Below, piece after piece: positions 11,357 through 22,744 of a stretch of 64,000 nt of DNA. The DNA is taken from positions 29,912,196-29,976,195 of the forward strand of contig NC_054873.1 in NCBI RefSeq assembly GCF_018320785.1. The letters are read 5' to 3'. Origin of the DNA: Cheilinus undulatus (lineage: Eukaryota > Chordata > Actinopteri > Labriformes > Labridae). A program made the translations under genes and the position numbers. The notes beneath the pieces were generated by a model. That model did not search any database, had not been told where the DNA came from, and saw only the letters and a list, made by a program, of their open reading frames with translations. Each line of letters starts with the position of its first letter. Position 1 is the first letter of the stretch.

Positions 11357-13057
11357 AGCAGTACGCTGTCAACACCTTGTATGGTGGAGATAGCACGCTG
11401 TTGACCTCAACTTGGGACATTGTGGGTCGGTGGAAGGAATACTTCGAAGACCTCTTCAATCCCATCGACACGCCTTCCGATGGGGAAGCAGAGCATAGGG
11501 ACTCAGGTGTGGGCTCTTCTATCTCTGGGACTGAGGTCGCCGAGGTGGTCAAAAAGCTCCCCGGTGGCAGGGCCCTGTGGGTGGATGAGATCCACCCTGA
11601 GTTCCTCAAGGCTCTGGATGTTGTAGGGCTGTCTTGGTTGACACACCTTTGCAACATCGCGTGGACATCAGGGACAGTGCCCCTGGACTGGCAGACTGGG
11701 GCGGTGGTCCCCCTCTTTAAGAAGGGGGACCGGAGGGTGTGTTCCAATTACAGGGGGATCACACTTCTCAGCCTCCCCGGTAAGGTCTATCCAGGGGTCC
11801 TGGAGAGGAGAGTCTGTCAGATAGTCGATCCTCAGATCCAGGAGGAGCAATGTGGTTTTCGTCCTGGTTGTGGAACAGTGGACCAGCTCTACACTCTCGG
11901 CAGAGTCCTAGAGGGTGCACGGGAGTTTGCCCAACCAGCCTACATGTGTTTTGTGGACCTGGAGAAGGCATTCGACCATGTCCTGCGGGGAATCCTGTGG
12001 AGAGTTCTCCAGGAATATGGGGTACCGGACCCCCTGATAAGGGCAGTTTGGTCCCTGTACGACCAGTGTCAGAGCTTGGTCCGCATTACCGTAAGTAAGT
12101 CGGACTCGTTTCCGGTGCGGGTTGGACTCCGCCAGAGCTGCCCTTTATCACCAGTTCTGTTCATAACTTTCATGGACAGAATTTCTAGGCGCAGCCAGGG
12201 CGTTGAGGGCGTCTGGTTTGGTGGCCTCAGGATTGGGTCTCTGCTTTTTGCGGATGATGTGGTTCTGTTGGCTTCAACAGGCCGTGACCTTCGGCTCTCA
12301 CTCGAACAGTTCGCAACCGAGTGTGAAGCGGCTGGGATGAGAATCAGCACCTCCAAATCTGAGGCCATGGTCCTCGGTCAGAAAAGGGTGGAATGCCCTC
12401 TCCGGGTTGAAAATGAGACCCTGCCCCAAGTGGAGGAGTTCAAGTATCTCAGGGTCTTGTTCACGAGTGAGGGAAGAATGGAGCGAGAGATCAACAGGTG
12501 GATCGGCGTGGCATCTGCAGTAATGCGGTCTCTGCACCGGTCCGTCGTGGTGAAGAAAGAGCTAAGTCGAAAGGCGAAGTTCTCAATTTACCGGTTGATC
12601 TACGTTCCCACCCTCACCTAAGGTCATGAGCTGTGGGTTGTGACCGAAAGAACGAGATCACGGATACAGGCAGCTAAAATGAGTTTCCTCCACAGGGTGT
12701 CTGGGCTCTCCCTTAGAGATAGGGTGAGAAGCTCGGCCATTCGGGAGAGACTCGGAGTAGAGCCGCCGCTCCTCCGCATTGAGAGGAGCCAGATGAGGTG
12801 GCTCGGGCATCTGGTCCGGATGCCTCCTGTACGCCTCCCGGGTGAGGTGTTCCAGGCAAGTCCCACTGGGAGGAGACCCCGAGGAAGACCTAGGACACGC
12901 TGGAGAGACTATGTCGCTCGGCTGGCCTGGGAACACCTTGGGATCCCCTGGGAAGAGCTGGACGAAGTGGCTGGGGAGAGGGAAGTCTGGGTCTCCCTGC
13001 TTCGGCTGCTGCCCCCGCGACCCGATCTCGGATAAGCGGAAGAAGATGGATGGATGG
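11357..13057 (+). mobile_element. Rex3: Rex3 (RTE-clade) retrotransposon, 5'-truncated, 1.70 kb
   Basis: The copy has a perfect 13-bp target duplication, ATAGAGTCGATCA (11344-11356 and 13058-13070), and a short GGAT tail, as Rex3 has. It contains TGGCAGACTGGGGCGGTGGT and a QSCPLSP-coding stretch. These correspond to the two sites commonly used to amplify Rex3 from fish genomes, which supports the name. Only the RT and C-terminal part is present; the N-terminal endonuclease was lost by 5' truncation. The clean duplication and nearly open frame suggest a recent insertion. Confidence 0.9.
11359..13035 (+). pseudogene. Rex3 reverse transcriptase ORF with a single nonsense codon
   Basis: The frame is open from the truncation point to 12618, stops at TAA (12619-12621), and continues in the same frame to the natural stop at 13035. 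Motifs in order: LPLFKKGD-like (VVPLFKKGD), NYRGITLLS, CGFRPG, FVDLEKAFDHV (motif A), GLRQSCPLSPVLF (motif B, with S where G is usual), LLFADDVVLLAS (catalytic FADD intact), EFKYLRVLF. After the stop come ERSQMRWLGHL and GRPRTRWRDYV. The stop falls where relatives read PTLTYGHELWV, so one TAT-to-TAA change explains it. The first residues of the open frame upstream of 11357 belong to the host L1. Confidence 0.88.
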
Positions 13058-13394
13058 ATAGAGTCGATCAGGATGAATATCCTCCCGCGTCTACTGTATT
13101 TATTCCAGTGTTTACCAATTTGGATACCACAGAAGCACTCTTCCCAATTGTTTTTTTTTTTTGTTTTTTTTTTTTTTGTTGTAATTAAAAACTTAAAAAA
13201 AAATAAAAATTACCAAAAAAAAGAGTAAAAATAACCCCCCAATTTTGTCATTATGACAACTTGACATTAACATGTCATAACAGACCTGTTCATCAAAGTT
13301 CAAGAAACAATTTAGTTTTATCTGTTAGCATAAAATTAACCTGTCATACATGGTTGGACCTGACATAGATTGTCATTGGACCATTATGACAGTG

Positions 13395-13795
13395 TAATGA
13401 CTCATTTTTTTTACCTGAAGTAAAGTGAGACACTATGGACCAGTTATAAAGAAATTATTAAGTGTTATGACAGTCAAATGATTTTAAAACAGCGCGATGA
13501 CTCATTTCTTAGACCTGAAGTAAAGTGATACACAATGGACCAGTTACTAAAAATTTACTGAGCGTTATGACACAGTCAAATGATTTTACAACAGTGTAAT
13601 GACTCATTTCTTTGACCTGAAGTAAAGTGAGACACTATGGACCAGTTATAAACAAATTATTAACCGTTACAACACAGTCAAATGATTTTATAACAGTGAA
13701 ATGACTCGTTTCTTTGACCTGAAGTAAAGTGAGACACTATAGACCAGTTATTAAGAAATTATTAAGGGTTATGACACAGTCAAAATGTATCATAT
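13395..13795. repeat. Minisatellite, about four copies of a 102-bp unit
   Basis: The word CCTGAAGTAAAGTGA occurs at 13414, 13514, 13616 and 13718, spaced 100, 102 and 102 bp. Between occurrences the unit reads GACACTATGGACCAGTTAT, then a stretch containing GTTATGACACAGTCAAATGA. Copies are about 90% alike. The array is an internal expansion of the MITE-like repeat. Confidence 0.9.
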
Positions 13796-13857
13796 TATTA
13801 CTTTTACAAAAGTAACATCAAAGTCAGGAAACTACTATTTTCTATTATTATACTTAT

Positions 13858-13894
<37 letters not shown>
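13858..13894. repeat. Poly(A) tract
   Basis: A run of about 35 A residues directly right of the MITE-like/minisatellite repeat. It could be the tail of an unrecognised retroposed copy or simple slippage. Length is likely unreliable in assembly. Confidence 0.9.
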
Positions 13895-13895
<1 letters not shown>

Positions 13896-13985
13896 ACAAG
13901 ATTACTTCCACAGAGGGCCCCAGCATATTCTTTACTGTACTTGGGTTAAAACAGAATCAAAAAAGTTTATTTCAAACTTTTTTTT

Positions 13986-14345
13986 CTACTTGACTTGATA
14001 TTTAACATAACAGAATATAATTTTGAGGTTAATCTTCAGTGACTCAGGAGTGCGATGTCGCCTGATTATACACTTATAGTTTTGCCATGCCCAACCAGTC
14101 TCTGGGTCAACAAAGTTCTTTTTATGGCAGACAGAATACAGGCCATATCCATACCAGGAAAGCGGACCCTTGTAGGCACGCCATTCATCTGTGAGAATGG
14201 ATGTTCTGGGTCTGATATGTCTTCGAATGTGGCTGATAAGGGTTTGCCTTGATCGGTTCCTGATGAGTCTCAGAATGGGTCTTCTGGAATTACCATCAAC
14301 CTCCAGCATCCCAAAAACCCACTGGCAATCACTGCACCAAGTGTT
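13986..14345 (-). pseudogene. Merlin-type (IS1595-like DDE) transposase fragment
   Basis: The ORF reads on the - strand from a WCSDCQWVFG stretch upstream of the first ATG (14309) through RRPILRLIRNRS, a TLISHIRRHI helix, ILTDEWRAYKG and KKNFVDPETG. The pattern WVFG...V.DRS..TL...I...I..G..I.TD.WR.Y...H..NFVDPETG is that of the IS1595/ISXO2 family, whose eukaryotic branch is Merlin. The second aspartate (TDEW) is kept. Past ETG the sequence no longer shows the usual T..IE..W block, so the final catalytic glutamate appears to be lost. N-terminal zinc-ribbon half not found. Inactive fragment. Confidence 0.72.
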
Positions 14346-14349
14346 TCCA

Positions 14350-17300
14350 CAATGGCCATGATGGTACTAAGAAAAGGAAAGAAAAAATACAAATCCTTGA
14401 ATTATCCACTAAAGACCAAAATCAAATTATTGGTTGATAAAAAATAAAATATAATCAACAGATCAATCAGTAATGAAAATTGTCATTAGTGCCACGCCTT
14501 TTTAATGCTCCCATTTGTAGTTCCCTGTAACTGAGTCCATGAAGTTAAGATTATGTTGTATTTAGTAATTGTGGCTACAATGCACACCTTTTTATCCCAT
14601 TTTTGCACTCTGCAGAACTGCAGGAGCAATACACCAATAGTCCTATAGTGTGGTATGGGTAGGGCACCGAGTTTATAATCTTAAAATTACCAATATGAGC
14701 CCCAGGACAATAACACCGCAGAGGAGTCTGTGTCTTTTGTCTTTCCATCTGGCCACCTAATCATCCCTCCGTGTAACTGGCCAATGATTCCCTCCCTCTC
14801 CACCTCAGGCCAGTGTGTGGTGAGCGTTCTGGCTGAAGTGTTATATTGTTGTATGCTGTTATGTTAAAGACACTGGAAGTGATGTTTATTTATCTGTTTA
14901 TTTTTTCAATAAGATAAGTGTTAAACAGCTCTAAAATCCAACAGTAATCATCAATTGAGAATGTTTGGACAGTTAACGTCAGACCCTGTGCTCTGCAGGC
15001 AATAGAAACTAAATTTCCTGGTATCCTGTTCCCAGTTTCAGGAGAGAACTCAACACATTCCATGGAATAAGCACAGAATCAAATGAAGTGAAGACTGTGT
15101 AGACTCGTAATTGTCTGTGGTCTAACTTCCTGTGGCCAAGTCTACCTATTCTAGTGTGTGGAGGTCTGTCTCCTGATTGGATAAAGTGGGAACGGGATAT
15201 TGGAAAATGTCATTTCTTTTTCCTGCAGGGTGGAGGGGTTGGGCACAGCCATGTACATGACCACACTATATGAGAGAAGAATATTGTGGAGTTATCTAAT
15301 ACTTAATATAAGTAAAAAAAATAGAAAGTTTACCTTTTGTTTGTGGGTAAAACAACACCACCAATTTTCATTCCTCTCGCCCTCAGCAGCTTGAGGCCAG
15401 CAAATCACACTTTCAGTCATAAAAATGAAACATCAGCAGGTGACAAGAATTCCATGAATTCATGTTAGCAAAACTTTAGCAGAAACATTCTTCTTTTTTA
15501 TACAATTATATTTACAGACATCTAGTATATAATGCAACAACCTTTTTAAGAACTTTTGTCATTCTTGTCAGTGTCTTGAAACTTGCTGCAATCCCCTGGG
15601 TAATCATGGCAAGTTGCTTTAACTGCAAGCCTTGTGCCTTGTGCAAACCCAAAGAAGAGAGAAGTCAATTAGAAACCTGACTGGAGTCACTTGAACTTGT
15701 ACTGTTGTTTCAATAGAGGCATGGACTACATCATGGCCTGTCATTGAATTAATGTGAACGTAAACCAAAATCAAACAGTACAACAGTATGCAAAACAAAC
15801 AGAAGCTTTATTTTTCTGCACAGCAACATTAGGTGGAAAATGCCAGCAAAGCTACCACAATAAAAAGAAATTAAAAACAAAAAAAATGACTCAAGGTTTT
15901 AAAGTCCAGCAATAACTCCTAAAGTGAGTTCTGTGTATACCAATAAGCCCCAGAGTCCCTAAAAAGGAAATAGAGAAGCAGATCTGAATGAGACAGAACT
16001 AATGCTAAGTTAAAGAATTGAACCAATACTGTCCCTTTAGAGATATTTAATAAAATTACAGCATTTCTTTGAACAAGAAAGAAATAGTAAAAGTTGGTGA
16101 AAACCTTTCCCTAATTTTTCAGCAAATTCCAGTAACAGAATTTTAGTGTGATAGTGATAAAAGTGGCTTTAAATGTTGAAATCATAAGGGCCTAATGCAA
16201 AGTGCATAACGAGAAACATTATCAGGGACAGTGACTGAGCCTCTGGTTGGCTGAATGGTCCAATAATTATTTTTTCTACATAAGCTTAGAGGCAAAAGAA
16301 ACTAATGTATAATCATGAATAAAATTTCTTAAAAAAAAAATTCCAAACTTTTCCAGGCCTGAAAAAAACACAATTACAAATCACATTACTTTTCAGGGTT
16401 TCATGACCATGGGAACCTGTTAGGCTCACAGTGACAGTGTTTGAACAACCTCATATGATCTCACCTCAGTTGAACCTATTCTCTTTAGTTACAGCTTCCT
16501 GAAGACGGTGTGGCAGACAATGCAAACACTTTGTGTAAAGGATACAAGTGGGATTATTCTGACCTTTCCTTTTCTCATTTTTTTTCTCTGTTTTAATTAT
16601 TGTTTAAAACACCTCCATACATAAAGGCAAATTTTAAGTCCTATTTAATATTGTCACTGGGTGGTATGTTAGTTTAAAGTGAGCCGAGTTGCTCGATTCT
16701 TATTCAAGTTATAAGCTTTTAGTTTATTAAATTACTGAATATCCATTTCAAGAACTAAATTTTCACTTTGCACCAAAAACAGACAGAAAATCATAAATAA
16801 ACAAATCATAAAGTAAACTAGTACACAAAATTTGAAAACAGTCCGATAGTAAAGTACCTAATTTTGCAAGTCACAATAAGCATTAACTATTAGCAAACAC
16901 ATTTTCACAACATTAAAGGCAGGAACTTAAGTCGACAAGATTAAAATATTGAGCTTCCATTATTGTACATGCTACATCTTCTAATCATTTTTACCCAAAT
17001 TGTTGATTCTATTTCCTTTAATTTTGTGTTTTGAATACTTGTTTACTTTTTGCTCATCTGTGAGAATGAAGGCTCCCAGATAGCCATCTCATTAGTACTC
17101 GATTTAGAATATTAAAATGACTGTGATTATTATGAATGTATCAATAATATTTAACAATAGTTCATATAATAGTTCTGTGGATTGTTGGGATGCCTACTAA
17201 AACAGCAAATTCAATATAGGGTTGGATGAAAAAAAAACACTGAAAAAGAGTTCATACATGTAGAAGGCAACTTTCTCAAAGTCATATAATGCAATTGAAT

Positions 17301-18160
17301 GACTATCTTCTGAATCCTGACAACAATTCTTGGCTGAAAAATAGTGTTTTTAAAAAGGACAAACAGATTTTGTAGGACATACATTAGGTCTTACTGCTAA
17401 GAAATTGTATGTTGTAAAGGATATTTCCCAGGATGGGTCTTCAATAATAAATACATATGCATAACTTTTTTTTTTTTTAAATAAAACAAATGGCTACATT
17501 TGATTTGTTTCATAGTAAATACTCTTACCTTAAAATGAACTCAAGCCATTTCATCAAAGTGGTGTGAGACCTGAAAAAGATCGATCCTCTACGTTCTGAC
17601 AGAGGGGAAGCTTTATGATGCTTGCATAACCTGAGGAAAAACAAGACAGACGCAAGACGCTGAAAAAAATTATGTGCACAGTGGTCCCTTTAGAAGTGGG
17701 TATACTCTATTTAGACAAAAAAGAGTGAATATATTCCGTATACCTTCATATACCCTGCACAACTCTAATGTAAAAATATCACATTATTCAGGCTAAATTA
17801 GCTTGATCGTATTCTGGAAGTTGTCCAAAAGCTCGCATAGAGTAATGCTAATTTCAGACTTGTGGCTCCTTAATAAATAAGGATCAGTTTCCCAAAATCT
17901 AATTCACCTATTACTCCCTCCCCGGTGGGGTGGAGACACGGTGAGGCAAAGCATTGGCTTTGCTACGTGTGGAAGTCATGGCAGAGGGTGAACACTCCTT
18001 CCAGCATTGTGAGTATTCTCACTACAATTCACTGTCTTCCTCTCTGTTACGCTCCGACTCGTCTCCTCAACCGGCGTGCGTCTTACAAACTCGATAAACT
18101 CCAAAACTTTGAATAAGTCACTCATGTCTGCCATCTCCTGGTGTAAAGTGGTAACAGCGC
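14350..18160. other. AT-rich non-coding stretch, no gene recognised
   Basis: I read both strands and found only short, non-homologous ORFs and A/T-rich tracts. No exon with convincing splice borders, no RNA gene, no named repeat. The 64-codon ORF at 15200-15394 has no recognisable feature. Confidence 0.5.
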
Positions 18161-18395
18161 AGACCTCTGCCATTAGCCCTATCTCCCAATAGTACAGAAT
18201 CCTCTAAAAAATTCCTGGATCCAGATAATGATCCGGATCAGTCCCAAAATCTAATCAATTCTTCCTTATGCCATTTCTGACATTTTCTGAAAATTTCATG
18301 ATAATCCATGACTTTTTGAGTTATGTTGCTAAGAAACAAACAAACAAACCCACCCAATCACATAACTTCCTTGGTGGAGGTAATAAAGCTTGTTA
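18160..18395 (+). repeat. Dispersed repeat, copy 1
   Basis: The segment begins with CAGACCTCTGCCATTAGCCC, continues through CTGGATCCAGAT.ATGATC and TTTTTGAGTTATGTTGCTAA, and ends with CACATAACTTCCTTGGTGGA followed by GGTAATAA. It shares most positions with 22745-22972. The CATAACCTCCTTGGCGGAGG-like ending is common in animal genomes as part of a retroposon 3' region. I do not assign a family. Confidence 0.75.
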
Positions 18396-18819
18396 CTGCT
18401 TATTCCTTCTGTCACTCATCCCTTCTACAACTCTACAACTACAGCCTGCCCCCCAAGTGAGGGCATGGGTGTCTGTGGAAACACAAACTATTTTGGGGTG
18501 TAGTGTACCGAACCATACCAAACCGTACTGAATCAAACCAGACCCCCTGATGGAAACCCAGCTTTAGTTTAAGCACAACTTGCTCCCTTAGTCCTCCACC
18601 ACGGATGTTTAGGTACCTGGGGGTGAAGAGGTGACAGGCAGGTCAGACACAGACCGCGGTAATCAGCTAGGAGACAGACACAGGTCTGCTTAGTGGCGAT
18701 TCTTTTTTAAAAAGCTGGCAAATGTTAGTTAAGATAAAACCAAAATTGTGAGTACATGCTGCTATGATGAACTGTCTTTACACCGAACCACAATGAGTCT
18801 TAAGCAAGCGGCAACCTCC

Positions 18820-19345
18820 AGTCCTGAAAAATGAAGCCAATACAGAAGTGCAAAAAATTGCAATACGAGTGTCCACTTGAGGCTAGCTGCAGGAACACCA
18901 AAAGTCCCGTCTGGACACCTGTTAAACAGCCAGTTTTGACACTAGAAATAAACTGGTTTACAGCCTGGTTCAAAACACCAAACCTGTCTCATTAGCTAGT
19001 GTCTTATTGTGCTCCCACTGTACGGGGGGTGAATTTTTTTGTAACACGATCGTTTGGATTGTATTTAGGATGAAAGCTGATTGGCGCATCTCATTTGATT
19101 GACAGATAGCTCGGCAGGCAGATGTTCCATTTCTGTCAACCTGAATGCTAGCTAGCAGGCTGACAGGAAGAGGCGCTTAGTGGGCGGGCTGTTAGGTTGA
19201 TCCAAAGTTCAGTTGAGACCACTATTTCAACATGGAAGCCTCCACGGATTGGCTTCAAGAGCCGTTTTAGTCCGCCTATTGTAAGCAGACGACTGACGTC
19301 ACACAGAGTTTGTCCAATTCTTTCTACAGTCTATGGTCTTAAGTA
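18820..19345 (+). repeat. Dispersed repeat, inverted partner of 25980-26720
   Basis: Two blocks match the other copy in reverse complement. One lies around 18850-18990 (AATTGCAATACGAGTGTCCA, CTTGAGGCTAGCTGCAG, TTTTGACACTAGAAATAAAC). The other lies at 19190-19340 (GGTTGATCCAAAGTTCAGTT, GAAGCCTCC.CGGATTG, GTAAGCAGACGACTGACGTC, CAATTCTT...AGTCTATG). The 80-codon ORF here matches a 66-codon ORF in the other copy only because the DNA is the same repeat. Family unknown. Confidence 0.8.
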
Positions 19346-20009
19346 CTGCCTTCAGGCAAAGAACAGCTTTGCTAATGTTAGCAAAGACTCTAACAACAAC
19401 ACGGGATCAAGCCATGGTCATACCACTCTCCTTAGCTAATTCAGGACAGTTATCTTCTTAAGCTGCTCAGAAAAATGCTGAAAAGTGCTCCAAAACTTTG
19501 AACAAGTCCTGTTTGTTAACAATATTAATACAGTGTAGAAATCTGCGGCGAAATTAGCAAAACTGAATATAATATAATATAATATGATGCATTCAGGTAA
19601 CCTAAGTAAATTAGATGACTATGTTATGATGTGCTCAAGTGTTACAAAAAAAATGGGAAAATTTAGTTTTTGATGAGAAACTTCAATAAATACAGTTGTG
19701 AATATGTGTTTATATTTGAGGGATATACAATAGATGTGACAGACAGAATCATAGCTTTTTAACTGAAGCACTACTCAGCTAAGACCACTTGTAGATTAAA
19801 TATTTGCCTTTATTCTGTCTTTCCACCAAACTATAGAAAGTATTAATAGTGGTATCGATAAGGACTCAGATCAGCTCTTTCAATGTGCTGTTCATAGAAT
19901 TAGAAGAATAAAAAGATATCTAAAAACATAAAAATATGAAGAAAGAAGCATGAAGAAATTACTTAAATAGAAGCTGTCAGACAAAGTGAAGTAGGCTACA
20001 AGATCTCAG

Positions 20010-20180
20010 AAAGAAACACATCATGCTACGATCCGATGAAATTCAAGAACAAATGAGAAACAAAGTGATTGAAATCTATCAGTCTGGAAAAGGTTACAAA
20101 GCCATTTGCAAGGCTTTGGGACCCCAGCAAACCACAGTCAGAGGGGGCAAATACTTTTTCACAGCACTGTGTATGAAATG
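20010..20180 (+). mobile_element. Remnant of a Tc1-like transposon (deleted)
   Basis: The bases read through CTACGATCCGATGAAATTCA and code for a helix-turn-helix start typical of Tc1 transposases: a KVIEIYQSGKGYKAICKALG stretch, then QQTTVR. After about 110 bp the sequence jumps to GGGGGCAAATACTTTTTCAC and AGCACTGT, the terminal repeat of such elements. The catalytic part has been deleted. Confidence 0.7.
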
Positions 20181-20844
20181 AGAATAAAAGATAATGAAAG
20201 GTAATAAACATTACAGTCCATTAAATCGCCAGTACATTTACAATTTGCATTATTTATCATACATTGCACAGAGAGCATTTTGGCCTATTATACTACTGTA
20301 AAACACAATTGATGGCTCTTGTTTGACATGGAGGCTTTTATTTTGAAATGCTCACCTTTCCCAATGAGTCACATGATTTCCTTTTCCTCAAGTATTTCAT
20401 TAAATGAGGTGCAGTGGTGTTATCAGTCTATTCCAGTTTATGGTTCAGGTGAACCATGTCAATGTCCCTTCAGATGACCCCTCCCAGACAAGAAATGTGC
20501 TATAGTGAAATAATAATAAAGATAAAAATGATAATAATAATTAATTTAATAAAAAATAAGAGGTTGCTTTTAGTTTGGTCATGTTTGAAATGTAAAAATT
20601 ATAGTTTTTAGTCAATTTACAAACAGCCCGAATCTTTAAGGTGAGGCAATAACAACAGGATATGTTATTATTTTAGTGTATTTAGTCATTGATTATTTAC
20701 AATTTAAATTTACTGTGATGGACTTATAGGCACAGCGCAGTCGTATTTTATGTACTTACAGATAACCTTTGCACCTTGTCTTTTATCGACTTTCTAAATA
20801 ATAAGAAATTTATGAATGACATTGAGGGTTGAGAGCGGAAATGC

Positions 20845-20915
20845 AGCACCACGTGACTCCAACTCAGTTTCCCGCCTGTATTCGTAATGACTAATTTAGG
20901 ACCCGGAAACTGCAG
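20845..20915 (+). promoter_or_regulatory. Candidate promoter: E-box, E2F and ETS motifs
   Basis: Within 65 bp lie CACGTGAC (from 20850, an E-box of the USF/TFE type), TTTCCCGCC (20868-20876, a perfect E2F core) and ACCCGGAAAC (20901-20910, an ETS site). Such a cluster in otherwise AT-rich DNA is typical of a TATA-less housekeeping promoter. The nearest + strand gene is the sirtuin, with coding exons from 32406. Linking the two is inference. Confidence 0.5.
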
Positions 20916-21257
20916 CAGAGTGGGAGCTCTCTCGCTACAAATGTAACAGTCGTGGCTGCGTGAAGATAAACAGCCCTCACTTAAGAAGAAGACACGTTTA
21001 CTTCCTCTTCAGCACAGGTGGACCTGACTACAGCGGCCTGTGGATAAATGCAAACGCTTAACGTTTAACAGCAGTCTCCTTCTGCATGTGCACATCACCT
21101 GCCTCCTGTCCTGCATTCAAAAGGTTCGCCGTCTGGAGAGAGGTACCGAATGACAGAGCTGTTTACACTAACAATAGCATTGATATTTCTGGCAGCAGAC
21201 GGGAAGAGAGGGAAATGGAAGAACAGCAGTAACAATGTATTTCTGCAGAGTGGAGCT

Positions 21258-21363
21258 ATGTTACTTTACAGCTGCTGCAATGAAAATGTTTGGCTAAAGT
21301 CCAGTTTTACTGTCCCAGCACCGAGTTTCACACGGAGTCTGATACTATCACATAGCAAAACCA
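21258..21363 (+). CDS. Candidate first coding exon of the sirtuin (mitochondrial presequence?)
   Basis: An ATG at 21258 (G at -3) opens a frame with one acidic residue and many S, R, K and hydrophobic residues in the first 35 codons (MLLYSCC..., FTRSLILSHSKT). This composition suits a mitochondrial targeting peptide. A splice donor A/GTATAAGT follows 21363, leaving phase 1. The acceptor TGCTGACAACAG at 32397 also needs phase 1. The join would code S-V-G-M and continue into the known exon. An in-frame ATG at 21150 would add 36 residues. Evidence is limited to position, phase and composition; there is no homology. The exon could also be spurious or untranslated. Confidence 0.35.
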
Positions 21364-21419
21364 GTATAAGTCGGAAATCAAAAGGCTGTTTTCTGAAGGA
21401 AAGCCTCAAATGACGAGAG

Positions 21420-22740
21420 AAGGACTATTAGGAAAAATCGTTCTTTGATTGTTATATTTTATTTCTAGGGAAAGAAATATTCATGCACTTAAAAAATACA
21501 CTTTTATAAAGCCATTTCGATGGATGTAGTAATTGTCACATCTAGCCGATGTATCTTTGTTTTAAAATAAGATCAATACATATACAAAACCACAGCTTGC
21601 TTCGTAATCAGACTTAACAGCATTGCAAGGAAGCACTTTTATCATATAGAGACAGTTAAAAAAACCTAGGAAAATCAAAGTATCAAAATAATAACAACCT
21701 TTATATCTGATAATCAGAAACATCAAATCACTTTCACCAACTTAAGGCACCCTTTTTTCCATTCAATAACTATCCACAACTCTTCATGCTGATAGGGTTT
21801 CACAGCATATTAATATTGGCAGATATTTTCCCAAAATGTTGATTATTGGTATCAGCAGATCTGAAGATTTTCTCTTGGCATACACAATGCTGGGTTTTTG
21901 CCTATGTCTCATATGCTGAAAATTGCAGAATATTTTCTATCCAATACCAATACTGATACTGAAAAGCAGTTCAGACCTAAAACATCCCACTTTATTATCC
22001 TCAATTTAAAAGTTAAACTGAACAAATTAACATATTTATCTTCTTTAAACACACTTTAAAGTCTAAATAATGATTATGAATAAAGAAAAGACTTAAGCTG
22101 AAGTAAGTCTGTTGGTCCAGCCTAAAACTCCACAATGTTTTTGTTCATACAGCCAATATTTACCCCTGATACAGGCAGATTTTTAAAGCCAAACTATCAG
22201 TGGTAAATACTGGCATACATTTTCATACATGCAATACCGATAATTCACTTTTTAAGCTAATATCTGCCAATAACTATTTCACACCGATTACATCATTCAT
22301 CGCTAAATTCCACAGCTTTTTACAAATGATATATCAGCTGTGAATATTGTTTTATATCAGCTCTAAATATGCTATACAAATAAGTTTGTAATAGTTATTT
22401 AATTTTTCCTCGTGGTCTGCTGTCATTAAGACCTCTTCTGTCTTTGCTTTAGACAGCAGATCAGGTGCGGTGAAAATCCTAATGCATGTTTTTCATGTGT
22501 AAATGTTTACTAACATACAGGCTTAACCAGTTTTCAGAAAAGTACTCAATTACTTATAGATTTTAAAGTAATAGTAGAGACACCTAAGTAAAGAAAAACA
22601 TTGCTAGAAGTCCTCCATTTTCAAATTTACCTTAGCCAAAATACAAAAGTATAAACATCAAAATAAATCTAATACCATAAGGAATGACTGAAAAAGAATG
22701 TTCAATTCAGAATATATAAATAAACTAGAAAAGCACTCAG
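21420..22740. other. AT-rich non-coding stretch, no gene recognised
   Basis: No exon-like segment or recognisable repeat. If 21258-21363 is exon 1, this is the beginning of an 11-kb first intron. Confidence 0.5.
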
Positions 22741-22744
22741 AGAG

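Larger units (their letters stand above)
11167..13227 (+). mobile_element. 5'-truncated L1-type LINE fragment, split by Rex3
   Basis: Translated around the Rex3 insertion, the flanks read as the C-terminal part of L1 ORF2: IKYLGVVL, then a WN.. segment before the break, then MNILPRLLYLFQCLPI after it. The element ends in T- and A-rich tracts (13150-13225). It is flanked by near-identical copies of AAAATAACCCCCCAATTTT at 11147-11166 and 13228-13246, a target-site duplication of about 19 bp. Excluding Rex3, only about 350 bp of L1 remains. Dead on arrival. Confidence 0.82.
10850..13800. repeat. MITE-like repeat rich in GTCATnATGACA, interrupted by L1 plus Rex3
   Basis: The left part (10850-11166) opens with GGTAACACTTTATTTGAAGG and is full of GTCAT/ATGACA/TTGACAT words. 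The right part (13228-13800) resumes the same vocabulary and includes minisatellite copies with CCTGAAGTAAAGTGAGACAC, close to the complement of the left end. This looks like one non-autonomous DNA element, split by a retrotransposon. The exact right terminus is not clear. Confidence 0.6.

Noticed and set aside
13986-14345. Bacterial contamination suggested by the IS1595-like transposase
   Set aside because: The flanking DNA is continuous AT-rich vertebrate-type sequence with fish repeats, the ORF is decayed, and Merlin is the known eukaryotic branch of this family.
21150-21413. A small secreted protein starting at 21150 with a signal-like N-terminus
   Set aside because: The hydrophobic start is short, the ATG context is weak, no homology is seen, and the segment fits better as part of a spliced 5' exon.
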